DNA of 64,000 bases from Viola odorata. Taxonomy: Eukaryota > Streptophyta > Magnoliopsida > Malpighiales > Violaceae. The position numbers and the translations under genes were made by a program. This document shows positions 22,286 through 33,420 of the stretch, piece by piece. The stretch covers positions 57,076,327-57,140,326 of the forward strand of contig OY829539.1 of the NCBI GenBank assembly GCA_963691705.1, in the 5' to 3' direction. Numbering within the stretch: position 1 is the first letter of the stretch; the number at the start of each line of letters is the position of its first letter. Under the pieces are notes generated by a model, which was not told the origin of the DNA, made no database searches, and saw nothing but the letters and a program-made list of their open reading frames with translations.

Positions 22286-23719
22286 TGAAGGTTAAATAAA
22301 GAAGGTTCATAAAGCTAAATTTTTTAATCCATCCGTCAACCAACCCCTTACCGTACCGAAGAATTTAAAAATTCATTTGGTATTTTGATTATTAAGAAAT
22401 AGACAATTAAATAGATAAAAAAATCATAATAAAATATATATAGAAGAGAATAATTGTTTGCTTTAGCTTACTATTTATCAAATAATCACAATAATTGGCA
22501 TTGCACACCCATTTTGTTGACGATAAATAATTGGACAACCCAATGAAAATGAAAAAATAAATGTAGCTTTCTTAGCCACACAAATACAATATATATAAAA
22601 AAAAGCAATGCTGGGTTGATTGATTCGTCTTAGGGATGACAATGGTACCCATACCTTCATACCCGTTCGTAACCATACCCATTTGACCGGGTAATATCCG
22701 CTTTGACTAAGTATAGTTTGAGCATAAGTAATACCCGTATTTATAATTGCGGATATAATTGAGTATAGTACCCGCAAAATGCCCAAATAGTAAAGATAAC
22801 ATTAGGAAGATTGGAAAATAGATTCAAAGTGATGTGATATTGAAATTGAATAAAATTTAGTAAATCATTTGGTTGGTTTAGTGGTGAAGGATTAAGAGAT
22901 CTCTTAAGAGATCAAGGCTTCCCAGACCTTCTGAAATTTAGAAGGAAAAAATACTAAATTAGTATGTTAACAAGACACGTTCCTTTTGTTTCTTATCTCT
23001 ATCTTGATGGGAGGGAACCAAAGTTTTGATTTTTTGTTGAATAATATTTTGAGTAAGTTTTAAAAGAGCTCCGTCAAATCTTGAGGTGAATAAAAGAACT
23101 TTTAGTCTATACTTTCGAGCTAGATATTCTTGTTTAATTATTTAATAATTTCACAAAGATAGATGAGAATTTTGATAAATATATGAAACTAAAGATAACA
23201 AAAAAAAATAATGTTGGACGTTCTAACTTTGTATTAATTTTAAAAAAAATTCATAAATAGAAATACCACTAAAAATTCAAATTTGAGATCTATCTTTTAT
23301 TTTAGCAATTCAGTATAGGGGGCTATTATTCCTGATATTTCTACATATGAAGAAAATTAAGTATTACATTAGGGTAGTGTTTGGTTGGCGGAATCAAGGA
23401 GGAAAGTGACTCTGAAATCTGAGATTCCTCCTTGATTCCGAGCTTTATTGCGTTTGGTTGCGACAAGGAAACTTGGACTCCCCGGAATTCAACTTTCCTT
23501 GACCCTCTTCGCTTACTCAAAAATAGGGGAAAGTGATTCTTTGGTTAGGGGTGAGGAGCGATTCTCTGAAATAGAAAAAGTTAGTTTTTTTTAAAATTAC
23601 ATATTTGTCCCCTCATACTAACATTATTCTAAAAAAGAGAAAAAAAAATGTATTACCTTCTCTCTTAGTTTTAGTTCCCATTTTTTTATTAATTTTTTGT
23701 ACAATTTTTTTATGTGTTA
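22286..23719. repeat. Dispersed repeat mosaic
   Basis: It holds a flank-family copy (22460-22610), a TACCCATACC element (22630-22790), a tRNA-like segment (22874-22930), the CTCTATCTTGATGGGAGG block (22990-23210), and the end of a GCGTTTGGTT element in reverse orientation (23374-23600), bounded on the left by ATTACATTA. No gene is present. Confidence 0.65.
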
Positions 23720-23969
23720 CTCCCTCCGTCCCATATTAACTGTCACTTTACTGTTCGTGCACGTATTTCGAGGAAGCCGAATGACTCGAAGCCGAATGAC
23801 TCACTATTTGACTCCAGAAAAATCCGTACTTTTTTTGAACGTCCGTTAATCCTTAACCTATGTTCGAGAAAAAAATCGAAAGTTTTTGAGGTCAAATAGT
23901 GCGTCATCAGACCTCCTCGAACGCGTGCATGAACAGTGAAAGTGGACAATTATATAGGTCCAAAGGGAG
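23720..23969. mobile_element. Stowaway MITE
   Basis: It is 250 bp with ends CTCCCTCCGTCCCATATTAA and the inverse GGTCCAAAGGGAG, flanked by TA. The two halves are near-complementary (CACTTTACTGTTCGTGCACG and GCGTGCATGAACAGTGAAAG), so the transcript could form a long hairpin. Confidence 0.88.
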
Positions 23970-24089
23970 TATATTTTTAGTTTCAAATTTTTTTAATATT
24001 TAATTTTAAAGCTTTTTCTAAAATTTTCTCATTTTTTTATGTTTCAGATTCATTTTTAAAGTTTTGGTATATTTTTAAAAAAAATTATG

Positions 24090-24800
24090 ATATATTTTTT
24101 AAGTTGCAAATTATTTTTTAAATCTTTTTTAAGTTTGAGAAAAAAGTCAAAAATTAAAAAACAAACTCATGGCATGTTACATGGCATGCCAAATGGGCAC
24201 AAAATCGCTACGCCATCACCCTCAGCCGGTACATAGATTAAATTAAATTAAGTGTTATACTTTAGGGCTAAAAAATTCATTTGTTTTAATAAATTTAGAT
24301 GTATTTTCAATTTTTTCTTAAAGAAGATTATATTATACCTTGACCTTGATATGATTTTTCATCGGGTGGTGTAATTCAAGCATATTTTCTATTATTCGAG
24401 AAAGATTATTACCTACATTGGCCACCGGTGTGATTTTTTAACCTGATGATATAATTCAAACATATTTACTATTTTCGTGAAAAGAAAATTACATTACTAT
24501 AATCTTTAAGGACTCTAATATAAAGGTTATGTCATTTGTCGTATTTTTAACCTGCAAAAAATAATAGCCACAAACTAAATTTGTTAGTCAAAAGAAATAT
24601 AAGAGCAAGGACAGAGCGCATATATTCTGAAGGTTAAATAAATAAGGTTTATAAAACTAAAAATTTTAATTCACCCATCAACCGACTCTTACAGTATTGA
24701 AGAATTTAAAATTTTATTTAATATTTTGATTATTAAGATATAGACGATTAAATAGATAAAAAAACTATAATAAAATATATATTGTTTGCTTTAGTTTACT
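24090..24800. repeat. Dispersed repeat blocks with an empty insertion site
   Basis: Same block series as 6830-7480. GCATATATTCTGAAGGTT at about 24618-24636 is an unoccupied form of the site filled by the TIR elements at 17238 and 21254. Confidence 0.7.
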
Positions 24801-24801
24801 A

Positions 24802-25014
24802 CTCCCTCCTAGTTTTTTAATTGTTCTTTACTATTTGGATGCGCATATTAAGAAGGCCGGATGACTCACTATTTGAGACAATTTTGCTCCGAACTTTTTC
24901 TTAATATACGTTCGAAAAAAAGTACGAATTTTTTTGGGTCAAATAATGAGTCATCCGATTTTTTTAATATGCGTGCCGAAACAATAAACGACAATTAATT
25001 TAACTCGGAGAGAG
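24802..25014. mobile_element. Stowaway MITE
   Basis: The ends are CTCCCTCCTAGTTTTTTAAT and the inverse TTTAACTCGGAGAGAG, flanked by TA. Its interior (GATGACTCACTATTTGAGAC, TAATATGCGTGCC) is shared with the small copy at 41959-42055. Confidence 0.85.
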
Positions 25015-25017
25015 TAT

Positions 25018-25370
25018 TTATCAAACAATCACAATAATCAGCATTGCACACCCATTTTGCTAATGATAAATAAATTGACAACCCAATGAAAATAACCAAA
25101 TAAATGTAGCTTTTCCCACAAATACAATATAAAAAAAAAAGCAATGCATTGTTGATTGATTTGATTGCACACCAACTTTGCTAATAATAACAGGCATTGA
25201 GTCTGCTAATAATAATTGGCATTGGACTCCCAATGAAAATGAAAATGACCACATAAATGTAGCTTTATTAGCCCCACACAGATACAATAAGAAAAACAGT
25301 TGTTGATTATCGCATCTGTGAACCAGAAAAAAAAGGAAAGATGCCATCTTTGGGTAACAGAAGATACAAT
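25018..25370. repeat. Two flank-family repeat copies
   Basis: ATTTGGCATTGCACACCC-type blocks occur at 25030-25130 and 25160-25300. The stretch ends with GATACAAT (25363-25370), the left copy of the 8-bp duplication bordering the hAT-like unit. Confidence 0.65.
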
Positions 25371-25837
25371 CATAGTTATCAGAATCGGATCGGACAGCAA
25401 ATCGAAAATAAAAATTTTGTGGTTCAATTGGATTGAATCAGGTTCGACCGAATTGTAGATGTTGAACCATTTTGAACCGTTTACACATTGAACCGTTCAA
25501 TCTTAGATGAATAAACTGGCTGGTTTTTTTACTGTAGCATTCTCTAATATATCAAAATAAAATATCAAGTAGATCAAAAGTTGAAAATAAAGAAACTATC
25601 CAACATTCAAATGAAATGATATTCAAAGTTCAAACACTTAGAGTGCGTTTACTTCGGAGAAATCTCAGGTAGAAAAAGTGTTGTTTTTCTAAAATTAGAA
25701 GTTTTTCATTTCAGTCCAAAGACTGAAAAACGTGTTTACTTCGTACTAACTGTCAAATTTTCCAAATGAGAAAAAATGAAAAACGTGTTTGCTTCGCACT
25801 AATTTCTAAATTTTTAAAAAAAGAAAACGTGGTTGGG

Positions 25838-26262
25838 CGTCATGATACTTGACCCTGGGCGTCATGATGCTGAGATGTTTTCGCAACAGCTCATCACTTC
25901 GGTTTGGGGCGTCATGACGATGACTTAATTTTGATAGAACCCATCACTTGTGTTTCGGGCGTCATGACGCTTGATCTTAGGCGTCATGACGCTGACTTAA
26001 TTTTGATAGAACTCATCACCTCTGTTTCGGGCATCATGACGCTGAGATGTTTTCGCAAAACCCATCACTTCTGTTTGGGGCGTCAAGACACTTGAGTTTA
26101 GGAGTCATGACGCTAGGATGTTTTTTGTAAGAACCCATCACTTCTGTTTGGGGTGTCATGACGCTTGAGCCTGGGCGTTATGACGCTGGGATATTTTTTG
26201 CAAAAAATCATCAATTCTGTTTGGAGCGTCATGACCCTTGAGCCTGGGCGTCATAACACTAT
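25838..26262. repeat. Minisatellite of paired GCGTCATGACGC palindromes
   Basis: At least twelve copies of the palindrome GGCGTCATGACGCT, or one- to two-base variants, are spaced mostly 22 bp within a pair and 73 bp between pairs (for example 26079/26101, 26152/26174, 26225/26247). Spacers contain GAACCCATCACTTCTGTTTG. Each palindrome is two head-to-head TGACG half-sites, the core bound by TGA-class bZIP factors. Open frames across it are repeat translations. Confidence 0.88.
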
Positions 26263-26511
26263 AGAAATCATCAAAAAAATAGTCCAAAAAAAAGGTTTTA
26301 TCCAATTTGACTTCCGAAAACTTCTAATTAATAATCCGAAAAATTTGCCAAAGTGATATCACATAAATCACTTTTGTATGTTCCAAATTAAATCACTTCC
26401 AATCCATTTGCCTCAATGATCAAAACATTGAACAAATGCAAGAACATGCATGATAAATTTGTTTCTAACTAAACAAATATGCATAAACAATATTCCTTAA
26501 TATACCATCAC

Positions 26512-26538
26512 AATATATATATATATATATATATATAT
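26512..26538. repeat. (AT)n microsatellite
   Basis: About 13 AT dinucleotides in a row, just left of the EMC6 3' region. Confidence 0.95.
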
Positions 26539-26719
26539 TCCGGAGGGATTTGGCCGACAGTTACACTACATTGCTCCTAGCATACATTACATTACACCGT
26601 TAAGCAACTCTGTACATAAGTACATTTTCGAACTTTGTGGAGAGGAGAGGTAAATAAGCAGTTGGCAGAAACAGCTTCCCTTACAGTCAAGGCGCCGCAG
26701 ATACATCAAATCCACCTCA

Positions 26720-28340
26720 TCAGAATATATGCACAATGTCGTATGCAAATCTTTGTCCATGTCAAGAAAACAGTATAACCTGATATAGATAACTTGTAAT
26801 AGAACATAAGGGAGGAAAGGATACGTCCAGAACAGCACGAATGACTGCAAAAATAGAAGCGCATTGTCAGTCTTTCAAAATATTAAACAGAATAACAGAT
26901 GGTGTCCAACTATAACATCAATATACAGTCAAGCACAAGGAGCTAGGGACCAATCAGAACTCCAAAACAACTATCAAGACCCATCTACAGATATCTTAAC
27001 AGATAAATGACAGCTAAAAAAAGATGATGATAACTGGCACAAAGCACAAAAGCTTACCATAAGTCCACCCAAAAAGCCATCAAGTGCAACTTTGGTCCAG
27101 GAGTCAAAAATATGAATGAGCCGAAAACTTTGCCTTTGCCATGAGCCCAACTAAGGTCATTTCCATGATAAGGAAATAAAAGATAAATCCAGTCAAGCCA
27201 GTGAATCCCAAAATCCCTGCCATTACCCCACCAATGATAGACAAAAATATTCGGCTGCACAAGAGATTAAGCTCACATGATGTTATAAACATGCACAACT
27301 CAATCTAACCATAATTGAAACTTAAAACACATTTTGTAGGGTGTTTCTCAGTGCCTGATCAGGAAAAGTTTGTAACAATCTATGCCCATACCACAAAATT
27401 ACATGCCAGATAAGCCAATTGTATTTCTTCATCATTCGTTTTAAACCAATAACATGCCGAATACACAGTCATCAACAACTAATTATATCCAAAAGCAGCA
27501 CTGAACTCGGTGCTGCATTAAATTTGATATCAGCCTCATTTATAACTTGAGCTAAAAGCATAGGCGTGATGACTAGGAGAAAGTTTGAGGGCAATACTAT
27601 AAGTAAGTTTATACTCTAAGCGTGCCAATGCAGATCAAACCCATGACATGTCCAAAAAGACCCTTGTCCTGGTCACCAACACCATCCTTGTCCTTGTCAC
27701 CACCCATATTTTGGCAAATTCAACAAACAATATCTGCACAATTTGGCAAGATCATGAACATCATGGTTTTGCCTAACAGAATGGCAACATCTTTGAAAAG
27801 CGAAAATCGAACATGAAATTAACAGCAATAATCTCCACAATTTCTACAAGCTTAACATCAGAGATCAAGTTTCCAGCAGACGAAACCCCAAATTTTGTCC
27901 CACTCTTTCTCAAAATTTCCACAACAATAGCCCAAATTAATTCTCAAGCATCCTATACGAACTCTTTCTAGGTCAGAAATGGTTTGCAGAATAATAATTT
28001 CCCAGACAAATAAAACCAAAAAGAGGGAAAACCCAATGGAGGAAACAGAGCGATTGAGTGAATGGGAGAACATACCTGAGCCACTAGTCGGAGGACTCTT
28101 ATGTTACGTGACGTCGCCGGGCGGAGATGAGAGACAGAGGAGAGACAGTGAGAGGACGTGGCTGCTGTCGGTGCTTGCTGACGGCGGAGATGGCGAAAGG
28201 TTGGTGAGGCCACAGAGAGAGAGGACAGAGAGGCCGAGAAGGAAGGAGGAGATGAGGGAATATTGGAAGACCGAAGAGAGGAAGACCGAAGAGATGAGGG
28301 AATATTGGAAGACCGAAGAGAGGAAGCGGAAGAGATGAGG
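26720..28340 (-). pseudogene. EMC6 pseudogene with introns, lacking the first coding exon
   Basis: EMC6 is a small subunit of the ER membrane protein complex, which inserts membrane proteins. The main exon (27254-27058) encodes the conserved SIIGGVMAGILGFTGLTGF membrane region and AKAKF. A 20-nt exon (26844-26825, SFVLFWT) and a last exon (26750-26720, FAYDIVHIF then TGA) follow, all with GT-AG introns. The likely 5' non-coding exon ends at 28074 with CTCAG|GTATGT. Two defects are visible. An extra T in a T-run at 27106-27110 shifts the frame in the main exon, and I find no exon for the N-terminal ~38 residues between 27255 and 28073. The retained introns mean this is a genomic copy, not a processed one. 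It lies inside the Harbinger-like unit. A 36-bp internal duplication (GAATATTGGAAGACCGAAGA) marks the 5' exon. Confidence 0.82.
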
Positions 28341-28554
28341 GTAATTTTGGGTTTAAAACATTTTCATTAAACTTGGAACAGAGACGCGTGTTTTTCAGTT
28401 TGGAGTGAAAAATAGAAAACACAATTTTGGCCCTCTCCAATTTTATTCATTAATTTTGAAACAAAAAAAATTCATTTTTATTCTCGAAAGTAAAATTACA
28501 CAAAGTAAATATATTTTTCGAAAAAACGTCCATTTTTCTAAAAACTGCACGCTC

Positions 28555-30213
28555 TTAAATATCCAAATTATAAAATAAAGAATTAGACCCGGATGATTGC
28601 ATTGAAACCATATAAAATAAAACCCTGAAATTTATCAAGCCAAAGAGTTAGCACCACTCGTACGGTCGTACCAACCATTTTTCCAACAATTACCACCAAA
28701 AAAGGATGGCTAAAGAAAAGAAACATAAAAGAAAACATTAAAATTACCACCAAAACAGAGATAAAGTTTCTACAAACAACAATTAGCCAAGATGATTTTA
28801 ATCACAAGCAAGGTGGTCAAATTCCTGATTCTGTACACTCAATGCCATTTCTAAATGATACAAATAAGACAAAAGGGATTGATGAGTATATAATTATAAT
28901 TATACAGAAGAGGTTTATTAGAGAGAGAAGATAAATGAAATTAAATAAAAGGAAGGGGCCGGGCACATTGGAGCAGGTAGTGAGAATTGGCCAATATTTC
29001 CACTCCCACTTCTTCGTGTACGTGCGCAGCCCTTTTGCTCATTAAAGCTCACTAACGATCTATTTGGCGTTTCGGTTTTGATTCAAAAAGTGTTGTGGGT
29101 AAAAGTACTGTGGAAAAAACACTTTTGCGCAAAGTAGTGTGATGTTTGGTAAACATTTTTTAAAAGTACTGTGGAAAACGAGAAGTTATTTTTGGTGTTT
29201 GGTAAACACTGCTTTTAGAACTATGACTTGATAGTGTTATTTATTTACATTATTTAATTCAATCTTTTTTTCTAAACAAATAATTTAACTATAATTTTCT
29301 AAAAGCTGCAATTTAAACCTTTTAACTATAAAGGACACAATTTATTTCAAGCATTAAAATTAATATTTTTTAGTATATATATAGATTATTTAAATCAATC
29401 TATTTCTTTAAATAAATAATTAACATTTTATTAAATAAAGTTAAATATTGAGCACTATTTTAAAATTTTACATATATAAAATCACAATTATCTATTCATC
29501 ATTAATCTATTACCTATTGAGTTACTTTTTTTTATGCGAATACATCAATAATATTTTTTTAATTTTTTAAGAAAATAATTCATCATCTTCATTCATGTTA
29601 ATATTTTGAAGCTACTATCTATCATACACTTATATCAAATAATCTCAACTAAAATTTACATAAATACATAACTAAATTAAGTTAAATGCATAAATGATTA
29701 TTATTCTAAGATAAAGTAGTATATTTTTTAATTTTTTTCTTAAAATTTTCAAGTATAAAAAAAACAAAAAAATGTTACTTTCTTTAGAATCTTAAATGTC
29801 ATCCAAACCTAATCACTCTCGTGATTCCGGGAGGAAAATTACATTTTGTCAATCATTATATGCATCTCAATACAATAGACCTCAATTCAAAGAACAATGG
29901 TGTTTTCTAATAGAGTACATAAAATACCATACAAAGTCATAAGGTAAGGACTCAAACTGATTATTGTCCTGCTGTCAAAAGTGATGTCGAAAGGCAAAAG
30001 ACGCAGTAACTTCATTCAATCATCATCTAAATATTGAAGTTAGAAGGACATCACGAAGTAATCTAACTCATCCCAAAGCCTATGAGCATCATATAGAAGT
30101 AATGCTATGGTCCCTGCAGCATGAAACTAATGCATGAATTAAGATGGACTCTCCCAACAAGAACTGACGTGGTACACAACATTAGTTCACCACAGGATCA
30201 GGAACTTGATAAC
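28555..30213. other. No gene; repeat body and probable P2 3' UTR
   Basis: 28640-29070 shows nothing recognisable. 29075-29530 is a copy of the repeat at 13190-13610 (TGTTTGGTAAACA, ACACAATTTATTTCAAGC). About 29900-30213 probably corresponds to the 3' UTR of the ribosomal P2 gene fragment. Confidence 0.4.
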
Positions 30214-30566
30214 TCAGTCGGAAAGGCTGAAACCCATATCCTGCAAACAACAAAGAACAAATAAATTTAGGGAAAAAACACATAAAGGTTATGTCTAAGT
30301 GACCACATTTGTTAACCACAGAAGCGAAAAAGAACAAAACAGGATACTTTTGCCATTTTCAATTGTAATTCTCATCTATGCTTATCATCAATACCGTAAA
30401 CAAACAATTTTTTTCTAGGAATACGTAACATCTGCCTTAGATCATATACTAAAACACACAGGATCATTTTCCTAAACCAAACAACCATAGCAGCATTAAC
30501 ATAGGAAAATTCAATACAAGAGCAAAGAAACTTACATCATCAGACTCCTCTTTCTCCACAGCCTTC
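30214..30566 (-). pseudogene. 3' end of a 60S acidic ribosomal protein P2 gene
   Basis: Two exon ends remain. 30566-30536 encodes KAVEKEESDD and ends at the donor GTAAGT. 30240-30214 begins after TTGCAG and encodes DMGFSLSD then TGA. Joined, they give the hallmark acidic C-terminus of P2-type stalk proteins (ESDDDMGFSLFD/E), with Phe to Ser in the last three residues. That tail recruits GTPase factors to the ribosome. Everything upstream (globular domain, Ala-rich hinge) is absent up to 31170. It lies inside the 6-kb hAT-like unit. Confidence 0.78.
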
Positions 30567-31349
30567 AATCAATCATCCAATAGCTAACAATTTCGTTTAT
30601 ATGAACAAACCCTTAAAAGTCATGCTCTTCTAGCCACCATGAATATTCATGCGCTTATTCTTTTTCAATTTGTTTAGAAATATAAATAATAATCGTTGGT
30701 TATATACTTATTATAAACCTTAGAAAGAAAATTACGGAATCCTATTTCAGTCAAAAGATGTTTTGTCTGAAAAGAAGGCTCAAAGCGCATTATGATTCAC
30801 GACCCAAGCAAAAAGCAAAGCCACAACACAAAAAAGACGATCGCACGGCTAACCCAGCTTTCGTGTGGGCATGCACTAATTACTAATTAATTACTAATAG
30901 TCCACAATTCAGCAGGTGCAAACTACAAATAAGTTGACAATAGTATATACTCCTATATATTTAACCTAATTAAGTTTGCTTGGTTAATTATTTTCAGTTT
31001 TGAGAAATATAAATGACACTAGACTAACTAGGTTTTGTTTCTTTTTGTCGCGTCGGCGAGTGTAGAAGAAGAACAGAAAGAAAAGAAGACGTGAAGAGAA
31101 GAATAGAGGAAAGAAAGTGAAGAAGAAGGAAAACGGATGGCTCTGATATGGGCCCATGAGCCGTGCCAAAATGGTGTCGTTTTGAGCCCATGAGCCGTAT
31201 CAAACCGGTTCTTTAAAAACTAGCCAGTTCGACCGATCGAACTCGGTTTACATGCATATCTGATCCAATAGCTGAATCAGACTGGAAATGTGAAAGATCT
31301 CGATTAAACCAGTCGTATCTACTGGTCCGGTCCCGTTCTGATAACACAG
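30567..31349. other. No gene; right part of the hAT-like unit
   Basis: This is AT-rich DNA without ORFs of interest. At 31140-31335 there are inverted GAACCGGTT-like motifs (AAACCGGTTCTTTAAAAACT, ACTGGTCCGGTCCCG) that mirror 25380-25500. Confidence 0.45.
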
Positions 31350-31357
31350 GATACAAT

Positions 31358-32540
31358 GCTTAGGTGAATAATAACTCTCTCATGAAAATTAAAAAAAATT
31401 ACATGAGGAGAGTTATCATTTTTGGACTCGATGATGTTCCAAAAACTAGAGAGAACATTAGGAAGACTGAAAAATATATTCATGATATCAAAATTGGATA
31501 GTAATTTAGTAAATTACTTAGTTAGTCTAGTGGTGAGGGATTAGAAGATCGAGGCTTCAAGCCTTTTGAAATTTAGAAAGAAAGAAAAAAACACTAATCA
31601 TAATGGTATACTAATTGTTTCCTTTGGCTTACTATTTATAAATAATATCAATAATTAGCTTTGCACACTCATTTTTCTAATACTCCCTCATTCTTTCTTA
31701 ACTTGTCGGTTTTTTTAGGAATATTTTTATCTATTTAATTGTCACTATTCAGTTTTTAATATAATTTTTTTATTTTAAAAATTAATTTTTGTAGTCAATG
31801 ACAAAATTAATCCTAAATAATTTTAAATTAACCATTTTTTTGAGAAAAATTAAAAAAAGAATGATTTATAATTAATAAGGATAGTTTAGTAAAAACATAT
31901 ACAATAAATGTAATCTAATGATTGTGTTGGTTACCGTAAAAATTAAAAAGTGACAGTTAAAAAAAACGGAGAGAGTAATAGATAAATTTACAATCCAATG
32001 AAAATGACAAAATAAATGTAGCTTTCTTAGCCCTACAAATACAATAGAAAAGATTGGGGTTTGATTCCTGTCGGTTGGTTGGTTGATTGTTTTTGTTTAT
32101 GATCGCATTTCTATGATGAACCTAAAGAAAGGAAAGTTATGGGCATAATGATATGACTGAATAGGAGAAGGAAAAAACAAATGCAGGAAAAAAGAAAGTG
32201 GAGATGGACAGGACAACCAAGAAATGGAGTTTTCTTTTTCTTACGATTTGTGAACACAACAAAGACCTAAACCTCACCGGTCACCAAGAGGATGGATTAA
32301 CAGTAATTAAGTGGAGTGGAAGTGACATAAATAGTAATTTAGTAACTCATTTTGTTAGTCTAGCGGTGAGGGATTAGAAGATCAAGGCTTCGAGCTCTTC
32401 TGAATTTTATTTATAAAAAAAAAATACTAATTTAGTATGCTAACGACGCACATTCCTTTTTTACTTATCTCTATCTCAATGGGAGGAAATCAAAGCTCTA
32501 ATTTTTTTGTTGAATAATATTTGGAGAAAATACTCTTTAA
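31358..32540. repeat. Third copy of the 10.9-13.7 kb repeat unit
   Basis: The order of blocks is the same as 11120-11450 plus 12846-13190 plus 13630-13740: tRNA-like segment, flank family, Stowaway, CTGTCGGTTGG block and CTCTATCTCAATGGGAGG block. A second tRNA-like segment is at 32354-32396 (TAGTCTAGCGG, GCTTCGAGCTC). Confidence 0.7.
31683..31975. mobile_element. Stowaway MITE, full length
   Basis: It is 293 bp with ends CTCCCTCATTCTTTCTTAAC and the inverse AAAAAACGGAGAGAG, flanked by TA. It is the best intact reference for the interrupted copy at 11455. Confidence 0.85.
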
Positions 32541-32559
32541 GCCTGAAGAAGGGGAATTA

Positions 32560-33420
32560 GGAATTTCTTCATCCATTTTCACGACTTTCATTTGTTAAAC
32601 TCCTAGTAAAGGACTCTCCCGATGCTAGAATATCAGACTGCACCAGTAACCCAAAAACAGATTGGCAACAACAACTAATACAAGAGATATGTATCCGTCT
32701 ACGCATGCCCAATGGTTGTACACATATGGGGAAAACAATTGCTGAAAATAAAATATCATCAACATTCTACGCGTGAATGGTTTCCATGTAGATGATTGTC
32801 CTGGAATTGAGAAGATGCTTTCACACGCAGATATAAATCTCTATCTGTGCCTTCAACATGTTATGATAAACCTAGTCCTCTAACTTAGATCAGCTCAAGT
32901 ATCTGAGTTTTGCTCAATGCCCAGTAGAGCTTAGTCTTTAGGATTGCTGCCCATCAAAATTTTCCACCATCTTTAAACATGACCAGATCACTTATGAACA
33001 GTATGACATCATCAAATGTTTAAGGTATTTGGCATACTATGCTTGGTATTTTCTTATAATTGAAACACCAATATGTACCAATCAGCAGTTCTAGGCACTA
33101 CAACTACTTTTACAAAACTAAATAGTTTTTGAGAAATCATAATGATAAACAGAAGGCAACTGCCTCTAGTTTGAAAGTGGTACACACGCACCTGTAAGGC
33201 AGCTAATTGGGAAACAATAACTTCAACCTTCTCCGAATAATCATTCAACTTAGCCTTTGCACCCTATGGAAAGTGGAAACAGGTCCAAAACCGAATTTCA
33301 TATATGAAAAGATGATAATGGTATAAATTTAATTTTGCAAGAAAGCATGGCTACATAAGCCATCCGCTGTTCTCTCATCTCTCCGTTGTTCCAATTGTTC
33401 TCTTAGCGTAGAAATGCACT
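32560..33420 (-). pseudogene. Coiled-coil/membrane protein gene remnant, copy with three exons
   Basis: In minus order, 33415-33360 encodes LREQLEQRRDERTAD-like coiled coil. 33264-33193 encodes a segment with KLNDYSEKVEVIVSQLAALQ ending at GTGCGTGT. 32742-32560 encodes the QLFSPYVYNHWAC exon, which here carries a frameshift near 32660 that puts a stop in the membrane segment. The protein would be a coiled coil with a C-terminal membrane anchor. The family is not recognised. The first two exons recur in the 37553-39655 duplicate, and the last exon also occurs alone at 16428. Confidence 0.55.

Larger units (their letters stand above)
25641..28554. mobile_element. Harbinger-like unit holding an EMC6 pseudogene
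   Basis: TTA occurs directly at both borders (25638-25640 and 28555-28557). The left end is GAGTGCGTTTACTTCGG and the right end is the inverse of GAGCGTGCAGTTTTTAG. The terminal match is imperfect, but inverted similarity continues inside (AGTCCAAAGACTGAAAAACG at 25713 against the inverse of CGTGTTTTTCAGTTTGGAGT at 28387). The left end has three direct subterminal copies of a CGTGTTTACTTCG motif. The borders are likely, but the superfamily is uncertain. Confidence 0.5.
25371..31349. mobile_element. 6-kb hAT-like composite element carrying two gene fragments
   Basis: The left end is CATAGTTATCAGAATCGG and the right end is the inverse of CTGTGTTATCAGAACGGG. Of 18 bases 13 match, including the core GTTATCAGAA. 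Direct copies of GATACAAT at 25363-25370 and 31350-31357 form an 8-bp target duplication, as hAT elements make. The unoccupied target is seen in repeat copies at about 11116 and 18676 (CACAGATACAAT). Further CCGGTTC/GAACCGG-rich subterminal repeats occur at both ends (25430-25500, 31200-31330). No transposase is visible. The interior includes the Harbinger-like unit with the EMC6 pseudogene and the P2 gene end. Confidence 0.72.

Noticed and set aside
25838..26262. Regularly spaced palindromic repeats resembling a CRISPR array
   Set aside because: The spacers are themselves repeats of each other, spacing alternates 22 and ~51 bp, and the genome is a plant. It is a minisatellite.
26720..27260. 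Calling EMC6 an intact gene
   Set aside because: The N-terminal coding exon is not found and the main exon has a frameshift.
28099..28440. Open frames of 113-119 codons on both strands in GC-rich DNA
   Set aside because: The segment better fits the non-coding first exon of the EMC6 copy, with a clean splice donor at 28073. The frames include an internal sequence duplication and match no family.
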